Assembly: GCF_003432485.1 (NCBI RefSeq)
Contig: NZ_QVNQ01000005.1
Coordinates: 310,001 to 374,000, forward strand
Length of the DNA stretch: 64,000 nucleotides
Reading direction: 5' to 3'
Origin: Actinomadura spongiicola
Lineage (GTDB): Bacteria > Actinomycetota > Actinomycetes > Streptosporangiales > Streptosporangiaceae
This document shows, piece by piece, positions 34,776-43,421 of the stretch. Positions within the stretch are counted from its first letter, which is position 1, and each line of letters begins with the position of its first letter. The notes beneath the pieces were generated by a model. That model was not told where the DNA came from, searched no databases, and worked only from the letters and a program-made list of their open reading frames with translations. The position numbers and the translations under genes were made by a program.

Positions 34776-36037
34776 GTGAAGAGTCCGGTCAACCAGAAGA
34801 CGAAGGCGTGCCAGCGGTCGGCGAGCAGGGGACTGATGACGTCCCCCGCCGGGGACATGGCGACGGCGGTGACGATGGCGACGACCGCGCCGAGGACGAG
34901 GAACAGCAGCGACCAGGTGGAGATACGGCTGCGGTAGAGGCGGCTGACGCCCTTGGCGTCCACGAGCTTGCTGCCGACCCGCAGCCGGGTGAGGAACGTG
35001 CTCGCCATCCCGGCGCGGCCCTTGTCGAGGAACTCCACCATGTTGGCGTGGGTGCCGACCGCGACGATGAGCGTGGCGCCCTTGTCGTCGGCGAGCAGCA
35101 TCGCGATGTCCTCGCTGGTCGCGGTGGCGGGAAACGTCACCGCTTCCTGCCCGAGGTCGTGCACCCGCTTCAGCCCCGGCGCCCGGCCGTCCCGGTAGGC
35201 GTGCACGACGATCTCGGCGCCGCAGGTCAGCGCGTCGTCGGACACCGAGTCCATGTCCCCGACGATCATGTCGGGGCGGTAGCCGGCCTCCATCAGCGCG
35301 TCGGCGCCGCCGTCCACGCCGATCAGGACGGGACGGTACTCGCGGATGTAGGGCCGCAGCGTGGCGATGTCCTCGCGGTAGTGGTAGCCGCGCACGACGA
35401 TCAGCGCGTGCCGTCCCGCGAGCTTCGTGGTGACCTCGGGGACGCCGACACCGTCGATGAGCAGGTCGCGCTCGCGTTTGATGTACTCCATCGTGTTGGC
35501 GACGAACGCCTCCAACTGGGTCGCGAGCCCGGACTTCGCGTCGGTCAGCGCCGCCAGGACGCTCTCGGGCGTCTGCTCGGTGCCCTTGGCGACGACGTCC
35601 TCGCCCTTGTGCGTCACCTTGTGCACGACACGGCCCCGGACGCTGACCTGGTCGCCCTCCTGGAGCCTGGTGAAGATCTCCGGGCCGACGTCGTCCACGA
35701 GCGGGATGTCGGCGTCCAGCAGGATCTGCGGCCCGAGGTTCGGGTAGCGGCCCGAGATGCTCGGCGCGACGTTGACGACGGCGCCGACACCGCACGCCAC
35801 CAGCGCCTCCGCGCTGACCCGGTCGAGGTCGACATGGTCGATCACCGCGATCTCACCGGGCTGCAGGCGCTTGGTGAGATCCTTGGTGCGGCGGTCGAGC
35901 CGCACCGTGGCGCTGACACCGGGCGGGCCGTCGTCGCGGGCCAGGCCGAGCGTGAGGACGCGCCTCTTGAGCACGTGCCTGGGCAGCCGGTGGGCCAGCC
36001 GGACGCGCCGCTCTGTCATGGGTGACGGCTCGTTCAT
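34772..36037 (-). CDS. steA: Putative cytokinetic ring protein SteA
   Basis: 421 residues. An N-terminal domain has 'GEIAVIDHVDLDRVSAEALVACGVGAVVNVAPSISGRYPNLGP'. The middle is a thiamine-pyrophosphokinase-like fold with 'LIGVDGGADALMEAGYRPDMIVGDMDSVSD'. A single C-terminal membrane helix ('WSLLFLVLGAVVAIVTAVAM') and a short tail complete it, matching SteA. The catalytic role of the TPK-like part is unknown. The ATG at 36037 follows CAGGAT by 8 nt (leaderless); ATG at 36019 is possible. First gene of a coupled run steA-steB-MraY-like. Confidence 0.92.
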   Translation of the reverse strand: MNEPSPMTERRVRLAHRLPRHVLKRRVLTLGLARDDGPPGVSATVRLDRRTKDLTKRLQPGEIAVIDHVDLDRVSAEALVACGVGAVVNVAPSISGRYPNLGPQILLDADIPLVDDVGPEIFTRLQEGDQVSVRGRVVHKVTHKGEDVVAKGTEQTPESVLAALTDAKSGLATQLEAFVANTMEYIKRERDLLIDGVGVPEVTTKLAGRHALIVVRGYHYREDIATLRPYIREYRPVLIGVDGGADALMEAGYRPDMIVGDMDSVSDDALTCGAEIVVHAYRDGRAPGLKRVHDLGQEAVTFPATATSEDIAMLLADDKGATLIVAVGTHANMVEFLDKGRAGMASTFLTRLRVGSKLVDAKGVSRLYRSRISTWSLLFLVLGAVVAIVTAVAMSPAGDVISPLLADRWHAFVFWLTGLFT

Positions 36038-36129
36038 CACTTGCCATCCTGCCAGAGCACGGGGGCCGATACTGGAAACGGCGAGTGTCCAGGCGTGTCC
36101 GTTCGTGTACGCTCTGTATTTTTTGGGTG

Positions 36130-37836
36130 TCACCGTTCGGCGGACGCCATGGCGAGGAGCTCCTCGGCGTGGGCGCGGCCGAGCTCGGAGTCCTCCAGCC
36201 CGGCGAGCATCCGCGACAGTTCCCGCACCCGCCCCTCCTGGTCGAGGGTGGTGACGCCGCTGCGGGTGACGGTGCCGTCGTCGGACTTCTCCACCAGCAG
36301 GTGCCGGTCGGCGAACGCCGCGACCTGCGGGAGATGTGTGACGACGATCACCTGGGCGTTGCGGGCCAGCCGCGCCAGCCGCCGTCCGATCTCCACCGCG
36401 GCCTTGCCGCCGACGCCCGCGTCGACCTCGTCGAACACGAACGTCGGCACGGGGTCGGCGCCCGCGAACACGACCTCGATCGCGAGCATAACGCGGGACA
36501 GCTCACCGCCCGACGCGCCCTTGTGCAGCGGCAGCGGCTTCGCGCCGGGGTGCGGGGCGAGCCGGACCTCCACCTCGTCGACGCCGTGCGGGCCGTAGTC
36601 GCCGGTCGGGGTGACGGTGACGGAGACGCGGGCGTGCGGCATCGCCAGCGCGGTCAGCTCCTCCGTGACGGCGTCGGAGAACCGCTCGGCGGCGCGGGCG
36701 CGGACCGCGGTCAGCTCCCCCGCCTCGGCGGCGAGCCGCTCGGTCAGCTCGGCGTGCTCGGACCGCAGCTCCTCGATGCGGTCGTCGTCGCCCTCCAGCT
36801 CGGCGAGCCGCGCCGCCGACGCCCGCGCCCACTCCAGGACCGCCGCGGCGGTGCCGTCCGGCCCGCCGTACTTGCGGATCAGCGCGGTCACCTCGGCGCG
36901 CCGCTCCTGGACGGTCGCGAGCCGCGCCGGGTCGGCGTCCACGGACTCGGCGTAGGACGCGAGGTCGGTGCCGACGTCGGAGACGAGGTACCCCGCCTCG
37001 GCGAGCCGGTCGGCGAGCGCCGCGAGCTCCGGGTCGTGGTCACGGACGGCGTCCAAGGCGTTGCGGGCCTGGCCGAGCAGGCTCGTCACGTTCGCCGCCT
37101 CGATCGCCGCGGCCGGGTCGCCGAGCAGCGCCTCGTGCGCGGTGTCGGCGGCGCCGCGCAACGCGTCGGCGTGCCCGAGCCGCTCCTCCTCGGCGGCGAG
37201 GTCGGCCTCCTCGCCCTCCTTCGGATCGACCTTCTCGATCTCCTCCAGGCCGAAGCGGAGCGCGTCCGCCTCCCGGGCGCGTTCGCGGGCCCGGGTGGTC
37301 AGCTCGTCCAGCAGCGCGGTGACCTGCCGGTGCCGCTGGTACGCCTTGGTGTAGGCGCGCATCGGCTTGGTCAGCGCGGCGCCCGCGTAGCGGTCGAGGG
37401 CGCCGCGCTGCCGGGACGCCTGAAGCAGCCGCTGCTGGTCGGACTGCCCGTGCACCGCGACCAGGTCGTCGGCGATGGTGATCAGCACGTTCACGGGGAC
37501 GGACCGGCCGCCGAGGAACGCGCGGGACCGGCCCTCCGCCGACACCGAACGCGTCACGATCAACGCGCCGTCGTCCAGTTCGCCGCCGGACTCCTCCACC
37601 CGCTCCACCACGCGGCCGCCGGGATCGACGACGATCCGGCCCTCCACGGTGGCGCGGTCCGCGCCGGGCCTGACCCTCTGCGGGTCGGCGCGGCCGCCGA
37701 ACAGCAGACCGAGGCTGGTGACCACCATGGTCTTGCCGGCCCCCGTCTCGCCGGTGACGACGTTGAACCCCGGGGACAGGTCGAGCACGGCCTCATCGAT
37801 CACTCCGAGGCCCTCGATCCGCACCTCATCGACCAT
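36130..37836 (-). CDS. recN: DNA repair protein RecN
   Basis: About 568 residues of the SMC-like ATPase RecN. 'IDEAVLDLSPGFNVVTGETGAGKTMVVTSLGLLFGGR' is the Walker A region, near residues 12-48. A long coiled coil fills about 150-360. 'KGASGGELSRVMLAIEVVF' is the ABC signature and 'TFVFDEVDAGVGGKAAVEIG' Walker B. It holds broken ends and sister chromatids together during double-strand break repair. The ATG at 37836 gives the family N-terminus (MVDEVRIEGLGVIDEA). In-frame GTG/TTG codons further upstream near a GGAGGG cannot be excluded. The tlyA-nadK-recN order is conserved. Confidence 0.95.
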   Translation of the reverse strand: MVDEVRIEGLGVIDEAVLDLSPGFNVVTGETGAGKTMVVTSLGLLFGGRADPQRVRPGADRATVEGRIVVDPGGRVVERVEESGGELDDGALIVTRSVSAEGRSRAFLGGRSVPVNVLITIADDLVAVHGQSDQQRLLQASRQRGALDRYAGAALTKPMRAYTKAYQRHRQVTALLDELTTRARERAREADALRFGLEEIEKVDPKEGEEADLAAEEERLGHADALRGAADTAHEALLGDPAAAIEAANVTSLLGQARNALDAVRDHDPELAALADRLAEAGYLVSDVGTDLASYAESVDADPARLATVQERRAEVTALIRKYGGPDGTAAAVLEWARASAARLAELEGDDDRIEELRSEHAELTERLAAEAGELTAVRARAAERFSDAVTEELTALAMPHARVSVTVTPTGDYGPHGVDEVEVRLAPHPGAKPLPLHKGASGGELSRVMLAIEVVFAGADPVPTFVFDEVDAGVGGKAAVEIGRRLARLARNAQVIVVTHLPQVAAFADRHLLVEKSDDGTVTRSGVTTLDQEGRVRELSRMLAGLEDSELGRAHAEELLAMASAER

Positions 37837-37893
37837 CGGGCGCACCAGCGTCACAACCCTCCGCAAACAGATCCCGGATCGCGCCTGTGGAGA

Positions 37894-38874
37894 TTATCCC
37901 CTCTGCTCGCCCGGCGCCTCCCCGCCGATCGTCGAGGCGTCCGCGACCTGCGAGTCCTCCAATGGAGGGGTCGGTCGGGCGGGCTGCCTGACCCGGCCGC
38001 GCCAGCCCGTGACGGGCAGCCCGAACTTCGTGACGAGGCGGTCGGTGAACGGGGTGAGGTGCAACCGCGCCAGCCGCACCGGCTCGGCGCCGCGCCGGAC
38101 CTCGACCCGCGCGCCGGGCGGCACGTCGAGGGTGCGGCGCCCGTCGCACCACAGGACGGCGCGGGGCGTGCCGGGCAGCACCTCCACCGCGACCAGCGAC
38201 CGCGGCGACACCACCAGCGGACGCGCGAACAGCGAATGGGCGCTGATCGGCACGACCAGCATCGCCTCGACCTCCGGCCAGACGACCGGGCCCCCGGCGG
38301 AGAACGCGTACGCGGTCGACCCGGTCGGCGTCGCGCACACCACCCCGTCGCAGCCCCAGTTCGACAGGGGCCGGCCGTCGATCTCGGCGACGACCTCCAG
38401 CATCCGCTCCCGCTCGGCCTTCTCGATGCTCGCCTCGTTCAGCGCCCACGTGTGGCCGGTGACCGTGCCGTTGAGGCGGACGACGACGTCGACGGTCATC
38501 CGCTCCTCGACGTCGTAGCGGCGGGTCACGACCCGGTCGACGGTGGCGGCGAGGTCGTCGCGCTCCGCCTCCGCGAGGAACCCGACATGGCCGAGGTTGA
38601 CGCCGAGGAGCGGGGTGCCGGCGGTGCGGGTCAGGTCGGCGGCGCGCAGCAGCGTCCCGTCGCCGCCGAGGACCATGACGACCTCGGCGTCCTCGGCCGC
38701 GGCCGCGGTGCTGGGCATGACCTCCACGCCCGTGGCGCCGATCTCCTCGGCCTCGCCGTCCAGGACCCGCACGCGGATCCCGGCCTCGCTGAGCCGCTCG
38801 ACGACGAGATGCGCGCTGCGGATCGCCTCCGGCCGTCCGGTGTGCGCCACGACCAGCACCGATCTCTTGCTCAT
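37894..38874 (-). CDS. nadK: NAD kinase
   Basis: 326 residues; phosphorylates NAD to NADP. The signature 'VVMVLGGDGTLLRAADL' holds the GGDG motif (about residues 66-82), and 'LGVNLGHVGFLAE' and 'NWGCDGVVCATPTGSTAYAFSAGGP' complete the active site. The disordered C-terminal tail of about 35 residues is slightly longer than usual. ATG at 38874 gives MSKRSVLVVAHTGR, the usual opening strand. It lies 57 nt upstream of recN. Confidence 0.96.
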   Translation of the reverse strand: MSKRSVLVVAHTGRPEAIRSAHLVVERLSEAGIRVRVLDGEAEEIGATGVEVMPSTAAAAEDAEVVMVLGGDGTLLRAADLTRTAGTPLLGVNLGHVGFLAEAERDDLAATVDRVVTRRYDVEERMTVDVVVRLNGTVTGHTWALNEASIEKAERERMLEVVAEIDGRPLSNWGCDGVVCATPTGSTAYAFSAGGPVVWPEVEAMLVVPISAHSLFARPLVVSPRSLVAVEVLPGTPRAVLWCDGRRTLDVPPGARVEVRRGAEPVRLARLHLTPFTDRLVTKFGLPVTGWRGRVRQPARPTPPLEDSQVADASTIGGEAPGEQRG

Positions 38875-39010
38875 GCTCTCGCCCCACTCCCCGGCGTTCT
38901 CGGGCGTACAGACATCAGGACGAACATCCCCGGCGGAGACGTTCCCGCTTCGCACGCACTTCGTACGGGCCGCGGGCCGTACACGATCATCGTGCAGATC
39001 ACCGTGCCGG

Positions 39011-39814
39011 TCACCGGGGGCCGTCCGCGATGGCCTTCGCGAGGGCGGACTCGTCCAGCGGCGGGGCGTCGGCCCGCAGCCACAGGAAGTACTCCACGTT
39101 GCCGGACGGGCCGGGCAGCGGGCTCGCCGTCACGCCGCGGACGCCGAGCCCGAGCGTCTCCGCGTGCCGGGCCACGTCCCTGACCGCCTCGGCGCGCAGC
39201 TCCGGGTCGCGGACGACGCCGCCCGCGCCGACCCGGTCCTTGCCGACCTCGAACTGCGGTTTCACCATCAGCGCGAAGTCGGCGCCGGGCGCCGCGCAGT
39301 CGCGCGCCGGCCCGAGCACGAGTTTCAGGGAGATGAACGACAGGTCGCCCACGACGAGGCCGGGGGGCGTGTCGCCGAGCATGCCGGGGCGCAGGTCGCG
39401 GACGTTCGTGCGTTCCAGGACGGTGACGCGCTGGTCCGTCCGCAGGGACCAGGCGATCTGGCCGTACCCGACGTCGACCGCGTACACGTGCGCCGCGCCG
39501 GCGCGCAGCAGGACGTCGGTGAACCCCCCGGTGGAGGCGCCCGCGTCCAGGCATACGCGGCCCGACACGTCCAGGCCCTCGAACGCCCGGAGGGCGCCCG
39601 CGAGCTTGTGGCCGCCGCGGGAGACGTACTCGGGGCCGTCGTCCGCGTCGGCGACGACGATGGCCGCGGCGGTCTCCACCTGCGTCGCCGCCTTCGCCGC
39701 CGGCCGGCCGCCGACCCGGACCCGCCCGTCGTCGATCAGGCGGCACGCGTGCTCGCGGGAGCGCGCCAGGCCGCGCCGGACCAGCTCCGCGTCCAGCCGC
39801 CGCCTAGTGGTCAT
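39011..39814 (-). CDS. tlyA: TlyA family rRNA 2'-O-methyltransferase
   Basis: 267 residues. The N-terminal S4 RNA-binding domain ('RRRLDAELVRRGLARSREHACRLIDDGRVRVGG') is followed by an FtsJ/RrmJ-like methyltransferase domain with 'VCLDAGASTGGFTDVLLRAGA' as SAM motif I. 'VGDLSFISLKLVL' and 'LMVKPQFEVGKDRVGAGGVVRD' contain the catalytic Asp and Lys of the family. In mycobacteria TlyA methylates 16S C1409 and 23S C1920 and its loss gives capreomycin resistance. Despite the name, haemolysin activity is not the primary function. Confidence 0.95.
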   Translation of the reverse strand: MTTRRRLDAELVRRGLARSREHACRLIDDGRVRVGGRPAAKAATQVETAAAIVVADADDGPEYVSRGGHKLAGALRAFEGLDVSGRVCLDAGASTGGFTDVLLRAGAAHVYAVDVGYGQIAWSLRTDQRVTVLERTNVRDLRPGMLGDTPPGLVVGDLSFISLKLVLGPARDCAAPGADFALMVKPQFEVGKDRVGAGGVVRDPELRAEAVRDVARHAETLGLGVRGVTASPLPGPSGNVEYFLWLRADAPPLDESALAKAIADGPR

Positions 39815-39823
39815 GGTCGCTGG

Positions 39824-40054
39824 TCATGGTCGGTGGTCATGGTCTTCGGGGTCGTGGTCGGCGGAGGCGAGGAGCTCCTGGAGCCGCTGGTGGACGGCCT
39901 CGAAGATCTCCACATGCTCGGGGACGGGTCGTCCGGCCAGTTCGGTGAGGCGGGCGACGGCGGCGTCCACGCGCGGATCGCCCGTCGGGTCGGGCGGCGG
40001 CGCGGCCGGGACGTCGGGGACGTCCGGTTCCCGCGCGACCTCGTCGGACATCAC
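39824..40054 (-). CDS. Small conserved acidic protein upstream of tlyA
   Basis: 76 residues, acidic, Pro-rich start. The core 'DPRVDAAVARLTELAGRPVPEHVEIFEAVHQRLQELL' forms two predicted helices. A protein of this type regularly lies between the HAD phosphatase and tlyA in actinobacteria. It ends 9 nt before tlyA on the same strand, so it is almost certainly co-expressed with it. No catalytic motif; function unknown. Confidence 0.75.
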   Translation of the reverse strand: MMSDEVAREPDVPDVPAAPPPDPTGDPRVDAAVARLTELAGRPVPEHVEIFEAVHQRLQELLASADHDPEDHDHRP

Positions 40055-40165
40055 GTTTACCTCCCAGTGGACCCCCGGCGCCCGGGACGAGTCGCTTCCG
40101 GCTCATGCTGAACGCTACCGTCCCTGAACGACACCGTTGTCGACGGAACGGGGAACGGCCTGACC

Positions 40166-40507
40166 ATGGCGAACGAGGAGGAGTGCCTGGCGGCGCTCGG
40201 ACGCATCGCGGCGCGGCTGGCGGACGTGGACGCCGACCGGCTCGCCGAGCACGCCGTCGAGCGGACGATCAGCTGCCGCGTCGCGGACCTCGGGGTGGCG
40301 TACCGCACCCGGTTGCACCAGGGCGGCCTCGACCCGTTCGAGCCCGACGGCGATCCGCGGGAGGCCCAGGTGCGGCTCACCGTGGACAGCGACGACCTCG
40401 TCGCGATGGCCGACGACGACCTGCACCCGACCAGGGCGTGGGCCGAGGGCAGGCTCAAGATCGAGGCGAGCATCTTCGACCTGCTCCGCCTCCGCAAGGT
40501 CCTGTAG
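40166..40507 (+). CDS. SCP2 sterol-binding domain-like protein
   Basis: 113 residues, a single SCP2-like domain: 'RTISCRVADLGVAYRTRLHQGGLDPF', 'AQVRLTVDSDDLVAMADDDLHPTRAWAEGRLKIEASIFDLLRLRKVL'. The 'GRLKIEAS...LLRLRK' end is the family's most conserved part. It may bind a lipid or other hydrophobic ligand. Its stop TAG abuts the stop of the convergent HAD gene with no spacing (TAGCTA at 40505-40510). A Streptomyces-like linkage with HAD and tlyA genes is common; the ligand is unknown. Confidence 0.8.
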   Translation: MANEEECLAALGRIAARLADVDADRLAEHAVERTISCRVADLGVAYRTRLHQGGLDPFEPDGDPREAQVRLTVDSDDLVAMADDDLHPTRAWAEGRLKIEASIFDLLRLRKVL

Positions 40508-41509
40508 CTACGGCGCCAGGGACTCCAGGGCACCGGCGAGGGCGGCCCGGGGCGGGGGTTCGTCGGTGGCCCAGGCGGCGGACGCGAGGGCGCGGAGACC
40601 GTCGTAGGGGTCGCCCGAGCCGGTGACCGTGAACGTGTCGCCGTCGCGTCGGGCCGTCCAGCCTCCGCAGCGGTGGGCGTCGCCGTCCCGGACGGTCCGC
40701 GGGTGCGGGACGAGGAGCCCGGTCAGGTCGGGCGCCAGGTACGTCGGCCGCCGGTTCGGGGGCGCGGTGAGGGCGTCCAGGGGTTCGGTGACGCCGGTGA
40801 AGACCAGGAGGCTGTCGGCGCCCCCGTTGTGGGCGCCCTCGATGTCGGTGTCGAGACGGTCGCCGACGACGAGGGGGTTCCGCGCGCCGGTGCGCAGGAT
40901 CGACTCCTGGTGGAGCGGGCGCTCCGGCTTGCCGGTGACGATCGGTTCGACGCCGGTCGCGGAGCTGATCACGCGGAGCAGGGCGCCGTTCCCGGGGTTC
41001 GGGGGCCCGTCGCCGCCGGGGATGGTGAGGTCGCCGTTGGAGCCGACGAACAGCGCGCCCGCCGTGACGGCCTTCGCCCCCTCTGAGAGCAGCCCGTACC
41101 CGAGGTCCGGGTGGAAGCCCTGCACGACGGCCGCGGGCCGCCCGGCCGCCGTCGACACCGGGCGCAGCCCCCGCGCGTACAGGGCGTGACGCAGGCCCAT
41201 GCCGCCCACCACGAGCACCGGCGACCCGGCGGGCAGCCGTTCGGCGAGCAGCCGCGCCGCGGCCTGCGCCGAGGTCACGACGTCCGCCGCGTCCGCCGGG
41301 ACGCCGACGTCGGTGAGCAGCGCGGCGACCGCGGACGGGGTCCGCGAGGCGTTGTTGGTGACGAACGCCAGCCGCTGGCCCGCCGCGCGGGCCTTGGCGA
41401 GCGACTCCGCCGCCGCCGGGACGGCCCGGCGGCCGACGTAGACGACCCCGTCGAGGTCGAGCAGGGCGACGTCGTACGCCTCGCAGAGGGGGGTGTCGCT
41501 TTCCTTCAT
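40508..41509 (-). CDS. HAD-superfamily sugar-phosphate phosphatase (NagD-like, IIA)
   Basis: 333 residues. Motif I 'VALLDLDGVVYVG' has the nucleophile and acid Asp residues, motif II 'AFVTNNASRTP', motif III Lys in 'IVTGKPERPLHQE' and motif IV 'PLVVGDRLDTDIEGAHNGG'. The cap is of type C2, as in NagD/PNP phosphatases. Later, 'AHRCGGWTARRDGDTFTV' begins a C-terminal extension typical of actinobacterial versions. The substrate is probably a small phosphorylated metabolite. The start at 41509 has AGGAG 4 nt upstream; 41521 is an alternative overlapping the upstream gene's stop. Confidence 0.88.
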   Translation of the reverse strand: MKESDTPLCEAYDVALLDLDGVVYVGRRAVPAAAESLAKARAAGQRLAFVTNNASRTPSAVAALLTDVGVPADAADVVTSAQAAARLLAERLPAGSPVLVVGGMGLRHALYARGLRPVSTAAGRPAAVVQGFHPDLGYGLLSEGAKAVTAGALFVGSNGDLTIPGGDGPPNPGNGALLRVISSATGVEPIVTGKPERPLHQESILRTGARNPLVVGDRLDTDIEGAHNGGADSLLVFTGVTEPLDALTAPPNRRPTYLAPDLTGLLVPHPRTVRDGDAHRCGGWTARRDGDTFTVTGSGDPYDGLRALASAAWATDEPPPRAALAGALESLAP

Positions 41510-41517
41510 CGGGCTCC

Positions 41518-41964
41518 TCATCGGCGCCGGTACTCCAGGGTGGCCCTGGCGTGCCGCAGCGCGTTCGCGTAGTCGCGGTTCTCGGGACGCATGGCGGCGG
41601 CGAGCGCGAGATGCTCCACCGCGCCCTCGAAGTCGCCCATCCGGCTCAGGGACAGTCCGAGGCCGAACCGCGCGTAGTCCTCGGCGGGCTCCGCCTCGAC
41701 GATCCACCGGAAGCTCTCCGCCGCCGCGTCGAACCGCCGCGCCCCGAACTGGGCGCGGGCGAGCGCCTCCCGGATGCTGTGGGACCCCGGCTCGGCGTCG
41801 GCGGCCCTGGCCAGCAGTTGCAGCGCCGCCGCCGCGCTGCCCGTCCTGAGCAGCTCCAGGCCCCGCGTGTACCACTCGTAGACGCCTCCGGCGGGCGGGG
41901 CCGCGTGCCCGCCCGGATCGTCCCCTGGGGAATCCTCCGACCGTCCAGGAACTTGATCTTCCAT
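41518..41964 (-). CDS. TPR repeat protein
   Basis: 148 residues. After a charged, Pro-rich start, 'VYEWYTRGLELLRTGSAAAALQLLARAADAEPGSHSIREALARAQF' and the next two helical hairpins (GARRFDAAAESFRWIVEAEP; 'GLGLSLSRMGDFEGAVEHLALAAAMRP') form three to four tetratricopeptide repeats. It is a protein-interaction module without an enzyme domain. GGGGAGG lies 5 nt before the ATG. It is followed by the HAD gene with a gap of 8 nt, so the two probably work in one transcript. Confidence 0.82.
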   Translation of the reverse strand: MEDQVPGRSEDSPGDDPGGHAAPPAGGVYEWYTRGLELLRTGSAAAALQLLARAADAEPGSHSIREALARAQFGARRFDAAAESFRWIVEAEPAEDYARFGLGLSLSRMGDFEGAVEHLALAAAMRPENRDYANALRHARATLEYRRR

Positions 41965-42036
41965 GTGGACCTCCCCTCGGAATTCGACCGTACCCGCCGG
42001 GCCTCCGAACGCCCTCCGACGATTAGCATGCCCGGG

Positions 42037-43380
42037 ATGGACGACGACCTCCCCTCCGGCCTCGGACCGGAGGAGTTCAGCGCCCGGATCTTCGGCACGT
42101 CCGCGCCGCGGACGGGCGGCGCGCTGGAACTGGCTCCCTTCCGCGGCGTCCGCTTCGTCCCGGAGATCGCGGGCGACCCGGCGTCGGTGACCACGCCCCC
42201 CTACGATCTGATCGACGACGCGACGGCGTCGCGGCTGCTGGCGAGCGGCGGCCACAACATCGTCCGGCTGAACCTGCCGCGCGCCGCCGGCGAGAGCTAC
42301 GACGCGGCGGGACGGCGGCTGCGCCGGTGGCTGGACGAGGGCGCCCTCGCCATCGACCCCGACCCCGCCCTGTACGTGTACGAGGCGGCCCGCGACGGGA
42401 CGGTCCTCCAGCGCGGCCTGATCGGGGCCCTCGGACTTCGCCCCGAGTCCGACGGGGTGGTGCTCCCGCACGAGAACGTGTTCCCCGGCCCGGTCCGCGA
42501 CCGGCTCGCGCTGATGCGGGCCGCCAACGCCAACCTGGAGCCGATCTTCCTGGTGTACGAGGGCGGCGGCGACGCGGCCCGCATCGTCGACGACGCGTCC
42601 GAGGACACGCCCCTGCTGGACTTCCGCGCCGACGACGGGCTCACGCACCGGCTGTGGCGCATCTCCGATCCCGCGCTGCACGCGCGGGTGGCCGCCGACC
42701 TGCGCGGCAGGCGGGCGCTCATCGCCGACGGCCACCACCGGTACGCCACCTACCGCGCCCTCCAGGCCCACCGGCACGCCGCCGGCGACGGCCCCGGCCC
42801 GTGGGACGCGGGCCTGGCCATGCTGGTCGACTCCACCCGCTACCCGCCGCATCTGGCCGCGATCCACCGCGTCCTGCCGGGGCTCCGTCCGGGCGACGCG
42901 CTGGCGCGGGCCCGCGCGGTGTTCCGCGTCACCGACTTCGCGGACGAGCCGGCCGCCCTCGAAGCGCTCGCGGACGTGTTCGCGTCCGCCGAGGAGGAAC
43001 GCGGGCCCGCGTTCCTCCTCGGCGGCGGCGACACCCTGCACCTGCTCACCGAGCCCGAGCCGGGCGCGTTGAGCCACTCCATGCCGTTCGAGCACTCGCC
43101 GCGCTGGCGTGGGCTCGACACCGCCGTCCTCGACCATCTCCTCGTCGGGAACCTGTGGAACGTCCCCGAGAACGAGGACGCGATCCAGGTCGTGCACGAC
43201 GATCCGTCCGCCGCGATCGAGCGCGCCCGCGCCGCGGGCGGGACGGCCGTCGTCCTGAACCCGCTCAGGGTCGAGGACGTCCTGGCCGTCGCGGACGCGG
43301 GCGAACGCGTCCCCCGCAAGTCCACCTCGTTCGGCCCGAAGCCCCGCACGGGACTCGTCCTGCGCCTCCTCGACCCCTGA
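42037..43380 (+). CDS. DUF1015 family protein
   Basis: 447 residues. 'FRGVRFVPEIAGDPASVTTPPYDLIDD' at the start, 'LYVYEAARDGTVLQRGLIGALGL', and 'ALIADGHHRYATYRALQ' are the family signatures, the last with conserved Asp/His residues. The family is widespread and its activity unproven. It has been suggested to be an SpoU-like or kinase-related enzyme but I see no motif that settles it. TAGCAT lies 7 nt before the ATG at 42037, indicating a leaderless mRNA. The in-frame ATG at 42028 falls inside that -10 element. Confidence 0.85.
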   Translation: MDDDLPSGLGPEEFSARIFGTSAPRTGGALELAPFRGVRFVPEIAGDPASVTTPPYDLIDDATASRLLASGGHNIVRLNLPRAAGESYDAAGRRLRRWLDEGALAIDPDPALYVYEAARDGTVLQRGLIGALGLRPESDGVVLPHENVFPGPVRDRLALMRAANANLEPIFLVYEGGGDAARIVDDASEDTPLLDFRADDGLTHRLWRISDPALHARVAADLRGRRALIADGHHRYATYRALQAHRHAAGDGPGPWDAGLAMLVDSTRYPPHLAAIHRVLPGLRPGDALARARAVFRVTDFADEPAALEALADVFASAEEERGPAFLLGGGDTLHLLTEPEPGALSHSMPFEHSPRWRGLDTAVLDHLLVGNLWNVPENEDAIQVVHDDPSAAIERARAAGGTAVVLNPLRVEDVLAVADAGERVPRKSTSFGPKPRTGLVLRLLDP

Positions 43381-43421
43381 GGGGCGGCGGCCCGCGCACC
43401 ACCGGAGAGGATGCCCAGCCG

